NCBI RefSeq assembly: GCF_014196635.1
Contig: NZ_JACIEB010000003.1
Span: forward strand, 62,001-126,000
DNA: 64,000 nt
DNA from: Sphingobium fontiphilum
GTDB lineage: Bacteria > Pseudomonadota > Alphaproteobacteria > Sphingomonadales > Sphingomonadaceae
Direction: 5' to 3'
Positions 44,204-53,891 of the stretch are shown here, piece after piece. How positions within the stretch are numbered: the first letter of the stretch is position 1; each line of letters starts with the position of its first letter. A program made the translations under genes and the position numbers. Under the pieces are notes generated by a model, which searched no databases, was not told the origin of the DNA, and worked only from the letters and a program-made list of their open reading frames with translations.

Positions 44204-44473
44204 ATGACCGATACACCGCCCGACCGCCTTTCCACCAATCCGCGCAGCCCCCATTTCGACATGGATGTTCTGAAGCGCGGCATCGGCATCCGGTTCAAGG
44301 ACCGCGTTCGCAACGATGTCGAGGAATATAGCATTTCCGAAGGCTGGATCCGCGTCGCCGCCGGCAAGACCCGCGACCGCCACGGCAACCCGCTGACCAT
44401 CAAGCTCAACGGCCCGGTCGAAGCCTGGTTCGAAACCCCGGCCGAAGGCGAAGCGGAAACCGCCGAGGACTGA
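44204..44473 (+). CDS. DUF3297 family protein
   Basis: An 89-residue small cytosolic protein. DRLSTNPRSPHFD, then RGIGIRFKDRVRNDVEEYS and AAGKTRDRHGNPLTIKL are the DUF3297 pattern, common in alphaproteobacteria and of unknown role. The ATG at 44204 is the family start; a longer frame from 44033 overlaps the protease gene and is rejected. A hairpin follows that reaches into the convergent hisE. Confidence 0.87.
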   Translation: MTDTPPDRLSTNPRSPHFDMDVLKRGIGIRFKDRVRNDVEEYSISEGWIRVAAGKTRDRHGNPLTIKLNGPVEAWFETPAEGEAETAED

Positions 44474-44479
44474 TCGCCG

Positions 44480-44517
44480 GTCCCGGCCTTTTCAGTCCTT
44501 GGGCCGGGACGCCTTTT
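44480..44517 (+). terminator. Hairpin overlapping hisE 3' end
   Basis: GTCCCGGCC (44480-44488) and GGCCGGGAC (44502-44510) form a 9-bp stem followed by GCCTTTT on the plus strand. The right arm lies inside the last codons of hisE, so it also constrains that protein's C-terminus. Confidence 0.55.
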
Positions 44518-44812
44518 CCACCAGCCCAGACACGCCCTCGCGCCGGTCCAGCTCATTGAGCACGGCGTCGAGCGGCAGGTCGATGTCAGCCAGCAGCACC
44601 AGCAGATGGAACAGCAGGTCGGCGGCCTCGCCGGTCAGCCCCTCGCGGTCGTCCTGCATCGCGGCGATCACCGACTCGACCGCCTCCTCGCCCAGTTTCT
44701 GGGCGATCTTGGCGCGGCCCCGCGCCGTCAGCTTGGCGACATAGGATGTCGACGGGTCTGCCGTCCGGCGGGCCTTGATCGTCTGTTCAAGCTGGTGAAG
44801 GGTCGCGCGCAT
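44492..44812 (-). CDS. hisE: Phosphoribosyl-ATP pyrophosphatase
   Basis: A 106-residue MazG-fold enzyme, second step of histidine synthesis (PR-ATP to PR-AMP). RTADPSTSYVAKL, KLGEEAVESVIAAM and EAADLLFHLLVLLAD carry the Glu/Asp metal ligands. The start MRATLHQLEQTI at 44812 is used; an upstream ATG at 44854 would add an unusual extension. It lies 60 bases after hisF on the same strand. Confidence 0.94.
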   Translation of the reverse strand: MRATLHQLEQTIKARRTADPSTSYVAKLTARGRAKIAQKLGEEAVESVIAAMQDDREGLTGEAADLLFHLLVLLADIDLPLDAVLNELDRREGVSGLVEKASRPKD

Positions 44813-44872
44813 GGGGCGCAGATGCCGCCCGATGGCCGCCAGCGTCAACAGCAAAATAGGGTCGGACGGCGA

Positions 44873-45637
<765 letters not shown>

Positions 45638-45719
45638 GGATCGGACTTTCGTGTCGGGCAGGGAATCAGTGTGCGCCCACTAAGCGACGAGGCGTCCCGG
45701 TTTCAACGACTCTGACGCT

Positions 45720-46604
45720 TCACAGCACGCCCTTGAACGTGTCGCACTGCGCCAGATCGCCGGTCGACAGTCCCTTGCGCAGCCATTCCATACGCTGGGC
45801 GCTGCTGCCATGGGTGAAGCTGTCGGGCATGGGCCGTTGCCCGGCTGAGCGTTGCAGCGTGTCGTCGCCGATCGCCTCGGCCGCGCGCATCCCTTCCTCC
45901 AGGTCGCCCGGCTCCATCAGATTCTGGTCGCGCGCCGCCCACACGCCGGCATAGCAATCGGCCTGCAATTCCATGCGGACCTGAAGGGCGTTGCCCTCCG
46001 TCTCACTGGCATTGCGCTGGGCCGCGCGCACCTTGTCGGACAGGCCGGTGATCGTCTGGATATGGTGGCCCACCTCATGCGCGATGATGTAGCCGATGGG
46101 GAAATCGCCCGGCGCGTTGAAGCGGGTCTCCATTTCCCTGAAGAAATCGGTGTCTAGATAGATTTTGCGGTCGGCCGGGCAATAGAATGGCCCCATGGCC
46201 GATTGCGCCGCGCCACAGCCCGACATGCCCGACTGGCTATAGAAGACAAGGGTCGGCGGCGGGTAGCTTTCGCCCTCGCTCCTGAAAATTTCCTCCCAGC
46301 GCCGCTCGGTCGACCCCAGGACGCGCAGCGAAACGCGCTGGACATCGGTCAGTTGCGACGGCGAAGGCTTGCTGCTCTCCACCTGGGGGGAAGGGCCGAC
46401 TCCGCCGCCGCCCAGCAAGGACAGCGGATTGACCCCCATCACCACCATGATGACCAGCACGACGGCTATGCCGCCACAGCCGAACCTGCTGCCGATTAAC
46501 GGCAACAGCATGCCCAGGCCGCCGCCCATTCCGCCGCCAAAGCCGCCGCCACGGCCGTCCTGCACCTCGAAATGGGTGCTTTCCTGTTCGTCGTCGAGCC
46601 GCAT
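45720..46604 (-). CDS. Neutral zinc metallopeptidase, YpfJ family
   Basis: A 294-residue membrane-anchored protein: Gly-rich N-terminus, one membrane helix (about residues 38-60), then a periplasmic peptidase domain with the zinc motif HEVGHH and downstream ELQADCYAGVWA glutamate ligand. CGAAQSAMGPFYCP contains a likely disulfide. ATG 46604 has a GGGAG-type ribosome site. The family is widespread and its substrates are unknown. It is divergent from the patatin gene. Confidence 0.9.
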   Translation of the reverse strand: MRLDDEQESTHFEVQDGRGGGFGGGMGGGLGMLLPLIGSRFGCGGIAVVLVIMVVMGVNPLSLLGGGGVGPSPQVESSKPSPSQLTDVQRVSLRVLGSTERRWEEIFRSEGESYPPPTLVFYSQSGMSGCGAAQSAMGPFYCPADRKIYLDTDFFREMETRFNAPGDFPIGYIIAHEVGHHIQTITGLSDKVRAAQRNASETEGNALQVRMELQADCYAGVWAARDQNLMEPGDLEEGMRAAEAIGDDTLQRSAGQRPMPDSFTHGSSAQRMEWLRKGLSTGDLAQCDTFKGVL

Positions 46605-46697
46605 CGCATCATCACTCCCGCCGGGGTCGCCCTGCCTATGCCACCGCGAAGGATCACCGCACAAGCCATGCGACGTCCCAAAGGACATGACAATGCG

Positions 46698-46725
46698 TTG
46701 GCATGGACCGGATAATCGCTATATT
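46698..46725 (+). promoter_or_regulatory. Strong promoter of the patatin gene
   Basis: TTGGCA (46698-46703), a 16-base spacer and TATATT (46720-46725) are each one base from consensus. The transcript should start about 46732, only about three bases before ATG 46735, so the mRNA is predicted to be leaderless or nearly so. Confidence 0.6.
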
Positions 46726-46734
46726 GCTCCGCAC

Positions 46735-47916
46735 ATGCTCGACAGATCCTCATCGCAACGCCACCGGCGCGCGCCCAACCCACTGCCGCTCCCCAAGCAG
46801 GTCGCCCTCCTCCTTCAGGGCGGCGGCGCGCTCGGCTCCTTTCAGGCCGGGGTTTATGAACGGCTCGACGAACTGGGCGTCGATGTTACCTGGGTCGCGG
46901 GCATATCGATCGGCGCGGTCAACGCCGCGATCATCGCCGGCAATCCGCCGCACAAGCGGCGCAGCCGGTTGCGCAAATTCTGGAACACGGTGTCGGGGGG
47001 GATGCCCAACATCATCCTGCCCGAAATCGACCATATCCGCGAAGCCGTGCATCTGATGGCGGCGGGCACGGTCGCCACCTTCGGCGTGCCGGGCATGTTC
47101 CGCCCGCGCCTGTGGCCCGCGCCGCTGATGCCGGAGGGGACAGCGGGCGCGATCAGCTTTTATGACAGCGCACCGCTCAAGCAGACGCTGGACTCCTGCG
47201 TCGACTGGGATTTGCTGAACGATGGCCCGGTCCGCCTTGCGGTCGGCGCGGTCGACGTGGAAAGCGGCAATTTCGCTTATTGGGACACGCGCGGGCCGGG
47301 CGGCAACACCCGCATCGACGCGCGGCACATCATGGCGTCGGGCGCCCTGCCGCCCGGATTGCCGCCGGTCGAAATCGACGGGCGCTGGTATTGGGACGGC
47401 GGCATCGTGTCCAACACCCCGCTCGCCCATGTACTGGACCATCAAACCGACGACATGCTGGTGTTTCAGGTCGACCTGTTCCCCGCCGAAGGGCCGATGC
47501 CGCGCCAGATGACCGACGTCTATTCGCGCACGAAGGATATTCAATATTCCAGCCGCACCCGGCAGGTAACCGACCAGTATCTGCGCCTGCGACGCGAACA
47601 TGGCGCGATGCAGGCTCTGCTGGACAAGCTGCCGCCGGAATTGCGCGACGATCCCGATGCGCAGCGCCTGCGCGCCATGCTCGATCGCGGCGCGGTCAAC
47701 ATCGTCCACCTCATCTATCGCAGCCGCAACTGGGAAAGCGGCGCGCGCGACTTCGAATTTTCGCGCACGACCATGCTCGACCATTGGGCGCAGGGCCGCG
47801 ACGCGGTGGAGGAAGTGATGCACAAGGGCGATTTGATCGCCCGCAACATCCTGGACGGGAAAAGCGCCACCTTCGATCTCGACGCGCCCGACCATCTGAA
47901 GGAGAAAACGGCATGA
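46735..47916 (+). CDS. Patatin-like phospholipase
   Basis: A 393-residue lipid acyl hydrolase with a Ser-Asp dyad: oxyanion loop LQGGGALGSFQAG, nucleophile GISIGAVNA, and Asp in YWDGGIVSNTPL. A DUF3734-type C-terminal part follows (REHGAMQALLDKLP, NIVHLIYRSRNWESGARDFEFS). The promoter position favours ATG 46735; ATG 46693 with AAGGA is an alternative. The downstream hydroxybutyrate dehydrogenase overlaps by four bases; this patatin-bdhA pairing is often seen in proteobacteria and suggests work on polyhydroxybutyrate or its oligomers. Confidence 0.9.
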   Translation: MLDRSSSQRHRRAPNPLPLPKQVALLLQGGGALGSFQAGVYERLDELGVDVTWVAGISIGAVNAAIIAGNPPHKRRSRLRKFWNTVSGGMPNIILPEIDHIREAVHLMAAGTVATFGVPGMFRPRLWPAPLMPEGTAGAISFYDSAPLKQTLDSCVDWDLLNDGPVRLAVGAVDVESGNFAYWDTRGPGGNTRIDARHIMASGALPPGLPPVEIDGRWYWDGGIVSNTPLAHVLDHQTDDMLVFQVDLFPAEGPMPRQMTDVYSRTKDIQYSSRTRQVTDQYLRLRREHGAMQALLDKLPPELRDDPDAQRLRAMLDRGAVNIVHLIYRSRNWESGARDFEFSRTTMLDHWAQGRDAVEEVMHKGDLIARNILDGKSATFDLDAPDHLKEKTA

Positions 47917-48707
47917 GCACAGGATTTCTAGCCGGCAAGACCGCCCTCATCACCGGGTCGACATCGGGCATCGGCCTTGCTTATGCCAAGGCGCTGTCGG
48001 CGGAAGGCGCCAATATCGTCATCAATGGTTTCGGCGATGCGGAGGCGATCGAGCGGGAACGGCTGGCGCTCGAAGCGCTGAGCGGCGCAAAGGCGGTCTA
48101 TTCGGGCCACGACCTGACCAAGGTTGATGAAATCGAGGCGATGATGAAGGAAGCCGCCGGCGCCTTTGGCGGCGTCGACATCCTCATCAACAATGCGGGC
48201 ATGCAGCATGTCGCGCCGGTCGAGGAATTTCCGATCGACAAGTGGAACCTCATCATTGCGCTCAACCTCAACAGCGCGTTCCACACCACGCGGCTCGCCG
48301 TGCCCTATATGAAGGCGAAGAAATGGGGCCGGGTCATCCAGACCGCGTCCGCCCATTCGATGACCGCCTCGCCCTTCAAAAGCGCCTATGTCACCGCCAA
48401 GCACGGCCTGTTCGGCTTTACCAAGACGATCGCGCTGGAACTTGCGACGTTCGGCGTCACCGCCAACTGCATTTCGCCCGGCTATGTCTGGACACCCCTG
48501 GTCGAAAACCAGATCCCCGACACGATGAAGGCGCGGAACATGACCCGCGAGCAGGTGATGAACGACGTGCTGCTGGCCGGGCAACCGACCAAGCAGTTCG
48601 TCACCGTGGATCAGGTGGCGGCGATGGCGCTGTTCCTTTGCCGTGACGAGGCGGCCAACATCACCGGCTCCAACATGATGGTCGACGGCGGCTGGACCGC
48701 CCAGTAA
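47913..48707 (+). CDS. bdhA: 3-hydroxybutyrate dehydrogenase
   Basis: A 264-residue SDR that interconverts 3-hydroxybutyrate and acetoacetate. TGSTSGIG binds NAD, NNAGMQHVAPVEEFP and IQTASAHSM with YVTAKHGLFGF give the catalytic Ser-Tyr-Lys, and SPGYVWTPLVENQIPD plus the QPTKQFVTVDQ stretch are specific to this enzyme. ATG 47913 overlaps the patatin stop (ATGA). Confidence 0.93.
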   Translation: MSTGFLAGKTALITGSTSGIGLAYAKALSAEGANIVINGFGDAEAIERERLALEALSGAKAVYSGHDLTKVDEIEAMMKEAAGAFGGVDILINNAGMQHVAPVEEFPIDKWNLIIALNLNSAFHTTRLAVPYMKAKKWGRVIQTASAHSMTASPFKSAYVTAKHGLFGFTKTIALELATFGVTANCISPGYVWTPLVENQIPDTMKARNMTREQVMNDVLLAGQPTKQFVTVDQVAAMALFLCRDEAANITGSNMMVDGGWTAQ

Positions 48708-48776
48708 AATATCCATGTGAATCAATATCCGTCCGGATCGCCGCGAAGAGCGAACGGATGGGGAGGGGAGGCGAGA

Positions 48777-50189
48777 ATGAGGGCTGCAAGAGCGCGAATC
48801 GTCGCGCGGCGGTCTTTCCACTGGCGTTCATTAACCCCGCCGCCATGGCTCGTCGTTGCTCTTCTGGTGTTCGCGGCCTGCCTATTCGGCATATTGACGC
48901 GCCCTTTCGGCCTTTTGGCGACGTTCTGGCCCGCCAACGCGATTATGCTGGGCTATATGCTGCGCCATCCCGACGCCGCGCGTCCCTTCGGTTGGATCGC
49001 GTCGGCCGGAGCGTTCATGGCCGCTGATCTGCTGACCGGCTCATCGCTGCAAGTCGCCGCCTTGCTCAACTGTGGAAACATGGTCAGCATCGGTATCGCC
49101 TATCTGGTGTTGAGGCGATTGCCACAGGATGTGATCCGGCTCAGGCAACCCATGTCGGTGCCCTGGCTGTTCGCGGGCTGCGCGGCTGGTGGAGCGGTGG
49201 CCGGTCTCGTTGGTATGGCGGCGAATCCGATCCTCTTTGGCGGCGGCATGTGGCGCGGTTGGCAGTTCTGGTTCACCACAGAATTGGTCAATTATGTCAC
49301 GGTGCTGCCGATGGTGCTGGCCTTCCCATCCCGGCCGCGCCCGCCCGTCCGCAAACCGGCCATGTCGCTGCGCCAGTTGGCTCCCCTGATCGCGCTCATC
49401 TATTCCTGCCTCGCTGCGAAGCTAGTCGGCGGGCCGGGCGCGATAGCCTTCCCCGTGCCGGCGCTACTATGGTGCGGTCTTTCCTACCCGGTTTTCCGAA
49501 CCTGCATATTGACGGCGTTCTGCGGTTACTGGGCCATGGAAACCCTGGCGAATCAATATATCCTCCCGGCCGAGCAGACGTCCGATGCGTTCAATCTGGT
49601 GTCGTTCCGGCTCGGTTTGTCCATGTTGTTCATTGCACCCATCATGCTGACGTCGATCACCGCCAATCGTAACGCGGCCTATGACATGCTGATGCACGCC
49701 GCCAACCATGACGGCCTGACCGGCATCGCCAACCGCAATGCATTCATGCACAGTGCGCAGACTATATGCCGTTCCGGCGATCCTGCGGGCGCCCTGCTGA
49801 TGCTGGACCTGGATTTCTTCAAATCGATCAACGACCGATATGGTCATGCGGGTGGCGACGCTGTACTGATCGGCTTTGCCCAACGGGTGCGCGAATGCCT
49901 GCGCGGTTGTGATCTGTTCGGCCGTGTAGGCGGCGAGGAATTCGCCGTGCTCATTCCGAATTGTTCGCGACCAGGGGCGATATTGGTTGCAGAGCGCATC
50001 CGGCAGGCCCTGAACGACCATCCGATTATCCTGAGCGATAGCCGGAAAATCCATATTACCGCGAGTATCGGCGTCGCGATGGCGGAGGCCGACATGTCCG
50101 CCGACATAGGGCAACTGATGGCGCAAGCCGATGATGCGCTGTATCGCGCCAAAAGCGCAGGGCGAAATCGGATTGAAATGGCCGACTAA
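48777..50189 (+). CDS. Diguanylate cyclase with MASE1-type membrane sensor
   Basis: A 470-residue protein: eight or so N-terminal membrane helices of MASE1 type (about residues 20-290), a short linker, and a GGDEF domain (about 310-465) that makes cyclic-di-GMP. The active-site motif is GGEEF, an active variant, and the inhibitory I-site RGCD lies exactly five residues before it, so product inhibition is expected. ATG 48777 has GGGGAGGCGAGA in front; starts further upstream are poorer. No EAL domain. Confidence 0.92.
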   Translation: MRAARARIVARRSFHWRSLTPPPWLVVALLVFAACLFGILTRPFGLLATFWPANAIMLGYMLRHPDAARPFGWIASAGAFMAADLLTGSSLQVAALLNCGNMVSIGIAYLVLRRLPQDVIRLRQPMSVPWLFAGCAAGGAVAGLVGMAANPILFGGGMWRGWQFWFTTELVNYVTVLPMVLAFPSRPRPPVRKPAMSLRQLAPLIALIYSCLAAKLVGGPGAIAFPVPALLWCGLSYPVFRTCILTAFCGYWAMETLANQYILPAEQTSDAFNLVSFRLGLSMLFIAPIMLTSITANRNAAYDMLMHAANHDGLTGIANRNAFMHSAQTICRSGDPAGALLMLDLDFFKSINDRYGHAGGDAVLIGFAQRVRECLRGCDLFGRVGGEEFAVLIPNCSRPGAILVAERIRQALNDHPIILSDSRKIHITASIGVAMAEADMSADIGQLMAQADDALYRAKSAGRNRIEMAD

Positions 50190-50267
50190 ATCCGGTTCAA
50201 CGGATAAAGGGCCGTCATCACGCTATCCCGATATCGTGCATTGCGGCCAGCAAGGGAGATCATCAAG

Positions 50268-51602
50268 ATGCGCCATGCGCTCGCGGCCGTTCTGGCCGCT
50301 TTTTCCATTTCGTCCGTCGCCCAGACCGCGCCCGCCAGCCCGGCGCCCGGCCCCATTGCACAGGCCGTCGCCGCCGACATGGGCGACCTGATGACGCTGT
50401 ATCGCGACCTTCACGCCAATCCGGAACTGTCCGAGCATGAGGTGAACACGGCCGCGAAGCTGGCGAAGCGCCTGAAGGCCATGAAATTCGATGTGACAGA
50501 GAAAGTCGGCGGCACCGGCGTCGTCGCGGTGATGAGGAACGGCTCCGGCCCGGTGCTGCTGATCCGCGCCGACATGGACGGATTGCCCGTGGTCGAACAG
50601 ACCGGCCTGCCCTTTGCCTCGAAAGTCCGCACAAAGACCCCCGAAGGCGTGGAGACCGGCGTCATGCACGCCTGCGGCCACGACACCCACATGACCGCCT
50701 TCATCGAAACCGCCAAATTGCTCTCGTCGATGAAGGACCAGTGGCAGGGCACGCTGGTGATGATCCTGCAACCCGCCGAGGAAGTGGGCAAGGGCGCCCG
50801 GATGATGCTGGAGGACGGGCTTTATACCCGCTTTCCCCGCCCCACCCATGCCATCGCCTTTCACGACGCCGCCAATCTGTCGGCGGGAGTCATCGGCTAT
50901 ACGCCCGGCTATGCCCTGGCCAATGTCGACAGCGTCGACATCGTGGTGAAGGGCGTGGGCGGCCATGGCGCCTATCCGCAAACGACCAAGGATCCTATCG
51001 TGCTCGCAGCGCGGATCGTCACCTCGCTCCAGACGCTGGTCAGCCGCGAACAGGAGCCGCAGGATCCCGCCGTGGTCACCGTCGGCAGCTTCCAGGCGGG
51101 CGCCAAGCACAATATCATTCCCGACGAGGCCCGGTTGCTCCTCACCGTCCGCAGCTATTCCGATGAAACGCGCGAGCGGCTCATCAAAGGCATCGAACGC
51201 ATTGCGCGCGGCGAGGCGATCGCCGCCGGAATGCCCGAAGACCATATGCCAAAGGTGACCGTGAAGGATGAATTCACGCCATCCACCTACAACCCGCCAG
51301 CCTTTGCCGAGACGATGGCGGGCAAGTTGCGGGCGCATTTCCCGGCAGAGCGCGTGGTGCAGACCCCGGCCGTGATGGGCGGCGAGGATTTCGGGCGTTT
51401 CTATCGCGCCGACAAGAGCATCAACAGCTTCATCTTCTGGGTGGGCGGCGTGCCCGCCGACCAGATGGCGAAGGCCAGGGCGGGACAGATCAGCCTGCCG
51501 TCGATCCACAGCCCCTTCTGGGCGCCGCAAGCCGACAAGGTGATCGGCACCGCCAGCGAGGCGATGACCGTGCTGGCGCTGGACATTCTAAAGAAGGATT
51601 GA
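50268..51602 (+). CDS. M20 family amidohydrolase / peptidase, exported
   Basis: A 444-residue zinc amidohydrolase with a signal peptide (AAVLAAFSISSVAQ). The M20D pattern is complete: RADMDGLPVVEQTG, MHACGHDTHM, PAEEVGKGARMM, the His in AIAFHDA, and VMGGEDFGRFY. These enzymes cleave acyl-amino acids, hippurate or indole-acetyl conjugates. ATG 50268 has GGGAG upstream. The exported form suggests use of external amides. It stands alone. Confidence 0.9.
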   Translation: MRHALAAVLAAFSISSVAQTAPASPAPGPIAQAVAADMGDLMTLYRDLHANPELSEHEVNTAAKLAKRLKAMKFDVTEKVGGTGVVAVMRNGSGPVLLIRADMDGLPVVEQTGLPFASKVRTKTPEGVETGVMHACGHDTHMTAFIETAKLLSSMKDQWQGTLVMILQPAEEVGKGARMMLEDGLYTRFPRPTHAIAFHDAANLSAGVIGYTPGYALANVDSVDIVVKGVGGHGAYPQTTKDPIVLAARIVTSLQTLVSREQEPQDPAVVTVGSFQAGAKHNIIPDEARLLLTVRSYSDETRERLIKGIERIARGEAIAAGMPEDHMPKVTVKDEFTPSTYNPPAFAETMAGKLRAHFPAERVVQTPAVMGGEDFGRFYRADKSINSFIFWVGGVPADQMAKARAGQISLPSIHSPFWAPQADKVIGTASEAMTVLALDILKKD

Positions 51603-51870
51603 AGGGTGGCGCGCGAGCATCTCAGCATGAATTTTACAAATGGATCACGGCAGGCCATTCGAATCGAATCAATATAGCGCCATAAATTTTAATTCGATCC
51701 TGTCAAAGTTTGATAAATAACGTCTGATTTTGTCCCATAAAGCCATTTTTGACATATTTTTGTCTATTTTTCAACTAAATAGAAAAAATCTCATTTCCCC
51801 AATAAAATGTTTATATATCATCAGTATGATGTATATTCTATTTCGTATCGGTTTGCATTGGAGGTAATCC
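51603..51870. other. AT-rich intergenic region upstream of DUF4157-like gene
   Basis: This 268-bp stretch is strikingly AT-rich in a GC-rich genome. It has TTGACA near 51748, a TATATT at 51832-51837, and a small palindrome CATCA-GTA-TGATG (51819-51831) next to it, which could be an operator. No gene or transposase remnant is seen. The composition suggests horizontal origin of this spot. Confidence 0.5.
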
Positions 51871-52812
51871 ATGCGGAGGCGAATTCATACTCTCGTTGCA
51901 ACAACTTCCATATTGTGCGCGCTGTCAATTCCGGAAATCGCGAACGCCAGTTGGCTCAGCGAAATTACCGGTATTGATATCGACCTCAACAGAGGAACAG
52001 TCCGCGTCAAGCCCCCCAATATTGGGGCGATCCCCGACGCCATTCGCAATCTGCCCAAGGATGTCGGCCAAGCTTTGATTAATCCTGCGGCACCCGCCCT
52101 AGCGACTGCAATCCGATTCTCGCGTGGTCAGGCGCTGAATCGCGGCGCCCAACCCATTCCACCGCATATCCGCCAGTATCTGGGCAACTATTTTCCGGCA
52201 TCCATATTGGAAAAGGTGCGATGGACGACGGCGAACGGCATATCCATCGACGGGATGTTGAAAAACTGGTTTAATCAGGAAGGCGCCGTCACCCTCGACG
52301 AAGTCATCGTCTTCAGCAGCGCCGATTTGGCGATGGCCAACACCAATTCAACGGTGGAATTGTGGGCGCATGAATTGACTCATGTCATGCAATATCAAAA
52401 TTCGGGCGTTGAGACATTTGCTTTTAACTATTCTGTCAATTTTCAGGGCATGGAATCCCAGGCCAGAGATAATGCGCGCATGATCATGGCCGCGATGACG
52501 CAAGGCAATCCCTATCAGCTACAACAACAGGCCGGCTCATTCGCGAGCCAGATTCCTTGGGCCAGTATCAACGAGCAAGCCCGACAGGCGATCAATCCGG
52601 TCAGTTGCATCTGGATAAACGGCTGGACGACGGGCAACGCCTGCCCGGTCGCCATCCGGGTCAGTGGGGTCATCATGGTCAACATGTATGGCCAGTCGAT
52701 GACGATGCCGTGTAACGAACCCACCTGCGTCTACGGCCCCAATCAGAGCGGACCGCTGCTGTCGCCGCCGGGATGGAAAATTGTTGGAGTGACCGCCGCC
52801 TTTCAATTTTGA
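51871..52812 (+). CDS. Exported DUF4157-like protein with HExxH zinc motif
   Basis: A 313-residue protein with a signal peptide (LVATTSILCALSIPEIANA). The central part has the DUF4157 pattern: VIVFSSADLAM ... VELWAHELTHVMQYQ, with the zinc motif H167-E-L-T-H171. The N-terminal third repeats Ile/Asn/Pro-rich stretches; the C-terminal third has four cysteines and ends in Phe (TAAFQF). The ribosome site GGAGG is strong. DNA is less GC-rich than around. DUF4157 domains are common in secreted toxins and extracellular-contraction-system cargo. The target is unknown. Confidence 0.7.
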   Translation: MRRRIHTLVATTSILCALSIPEIANASWLSEITGIDIDLNRGTVRVKPPNIGAIPDAIRNLPKDVGQALINPAAPALATAIRFSRGQALNRGAQPIPPHIRQYLGNYFPASILEKVRWTTANGISIDGMLKNWFNQEGAVTLDEVIVFSSADLAMANTNSTVELWAHELTHVMQYQNSGVETFAFNYSVNFQGMESQARDNARMIMAAMTQGNPYQLQQQAGSFASQIPWASINEQARQAINPVSCIWINGWTTGNACPVAIRVSGVIMVNMYGQSMTMPCNEPTCVYGPNQSGPLLSPPGWKIVGVTAAFQF

Positions 52813-52850
52813 ACGGGGGCGATAGCTGTCCTGCGCCGATTATTCACCTG

Positions 52851-53891
52851 TCAAACCGGGCGGTGCCCCTTGCGCCATTTCGTCAGCAGGTGCCGGGCCA
52901 GCATCATCGGCGGCATGCGCAGCAGATGGGACCGCAGGTAGAAGGCGAAGACCAGCCCCTTGCGCGTTTCGCGGCCCCAGCCGTCGCGCGCCAGCAGGCG
53001 GGCGATGAAGAGCCGGTCGGACCAGCGCAACCGGTGATCGACGGTGATGGGCGCGCGATAATCGGGCACCGGCGTGCCATAGAGGTGGCGCGCCAGCCGC
53101 AGCGCGCGGGCGATGGGTGCCGTCAATTGATGCCGGGCCGCCTCTTCATATACGCTGGCATAAAAATCCTCCTGCGCCGCGCTGAACTGCGTGCAGAGCA
53201 GGTGAATGTCCCACAAATTGCGCAACCCGCCCTGCATGTCGCCATCGGCCAGCATGTGCGCGGCCGCGTGGCAGACCATGGCGGCGGGCGACAGCAGATG
53301 AAGGCCATCGGGCAGCGTCACCGCATCCGCGATCAACGCCGCCGCATCGGGCCGGGGCCGGGCGGTCAGCGGCAGGATCGTGTGGTGCACGTCAATCATC
53401 CGGTCGCGTGTCGCATGGATCATCGGCGGCAATTCGTGCATCCACTGCCGGTAATAGGCGTCGTCATAGGGGTCTTCCTTGACCCATTCCCACCCGGCGG
53501 CGATCAGCGCGGCCTCCACTTCGTGCAGGGCGTCGCGCGGAACCAAAATGTCGAGGTCGCCGATAAACCGCCCCTGCCCGGCGTCCAGCCCGGCGGCAAC
53601 ATAGGCCGTGCCCTTGAGCAGCACGACCGGAACGCCCAGCGCCGCCAGCGCAACCCGCGCCCGGTCTGCTTCCCACAGGGCCTGTCGCCGCTCCCGCGCG
53701 GTATCGAGGAGCGCGTCGTCCAGCACCGCGCGCGCGGCGGCGGGCACGGGGCGGTCGCCGACGCGATCGGCGAGCGATCCGATCAGCCGCTCCGCCCGCG
53801 CCGCCGCGATCAGCGCATTCCACTGGCCGGGCGACAGCGCGTCGACGCTGGCCGGATCGCGCAGCGCGCGCACGAGCAGCATCGCGCTCAT
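52851..53891 (-). CDS. Nucleotidyltransferase-fold protein of HPr-rel-A operon (PF14907 type)
   Basis: A 346-residue cytosolic protein. VVLLKGTAYVAAGLDAG and RFIGDLDILV (about residues 90-118) give the polymerase-beta-like nucleotidyltransferase motif (KG ... DxDxL) of the PF14907 family; MIDVHHTILP supplies another conserved His. Homologues occur in lasso-peptide and capsule clusters; one is reported to add sugars to a phosphorylated lasso peptide. ATG 53891 overlaps the kinase stop by four bases. It is last in the operon. Its substrate here is unknown. Confidence 0.8.
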   Translation of the reverse strand: MSAMLLVRALRDPASVDALSPGQWNALIAAARAERLIGSLADRVGDRPVPAAARAVLDDALLDTARERRQALWEADRARVALAALGVPVVLLKGTAYVAAGLDAGQGRFIGDLDILVPRDALHEVEAALIAAGWEWVKEDPYDDAYYRQWMHELPPMIHATRDRMIDVHHTILPLTARPRPDAAALIADAVTLPDGLHLLSPAAMVCHAAAHMLADGDMQGGLRNLWDIHLLCTQFSAAQEDFYASVYEEAARHQLTAPIARALRLARHLYGTPVPDYRAPITVDHRLRWSDRLFIARLLARDGWGRETRKGLVFAFYLRSHLLRMPPMMLARHLLTKWRKGHRPV

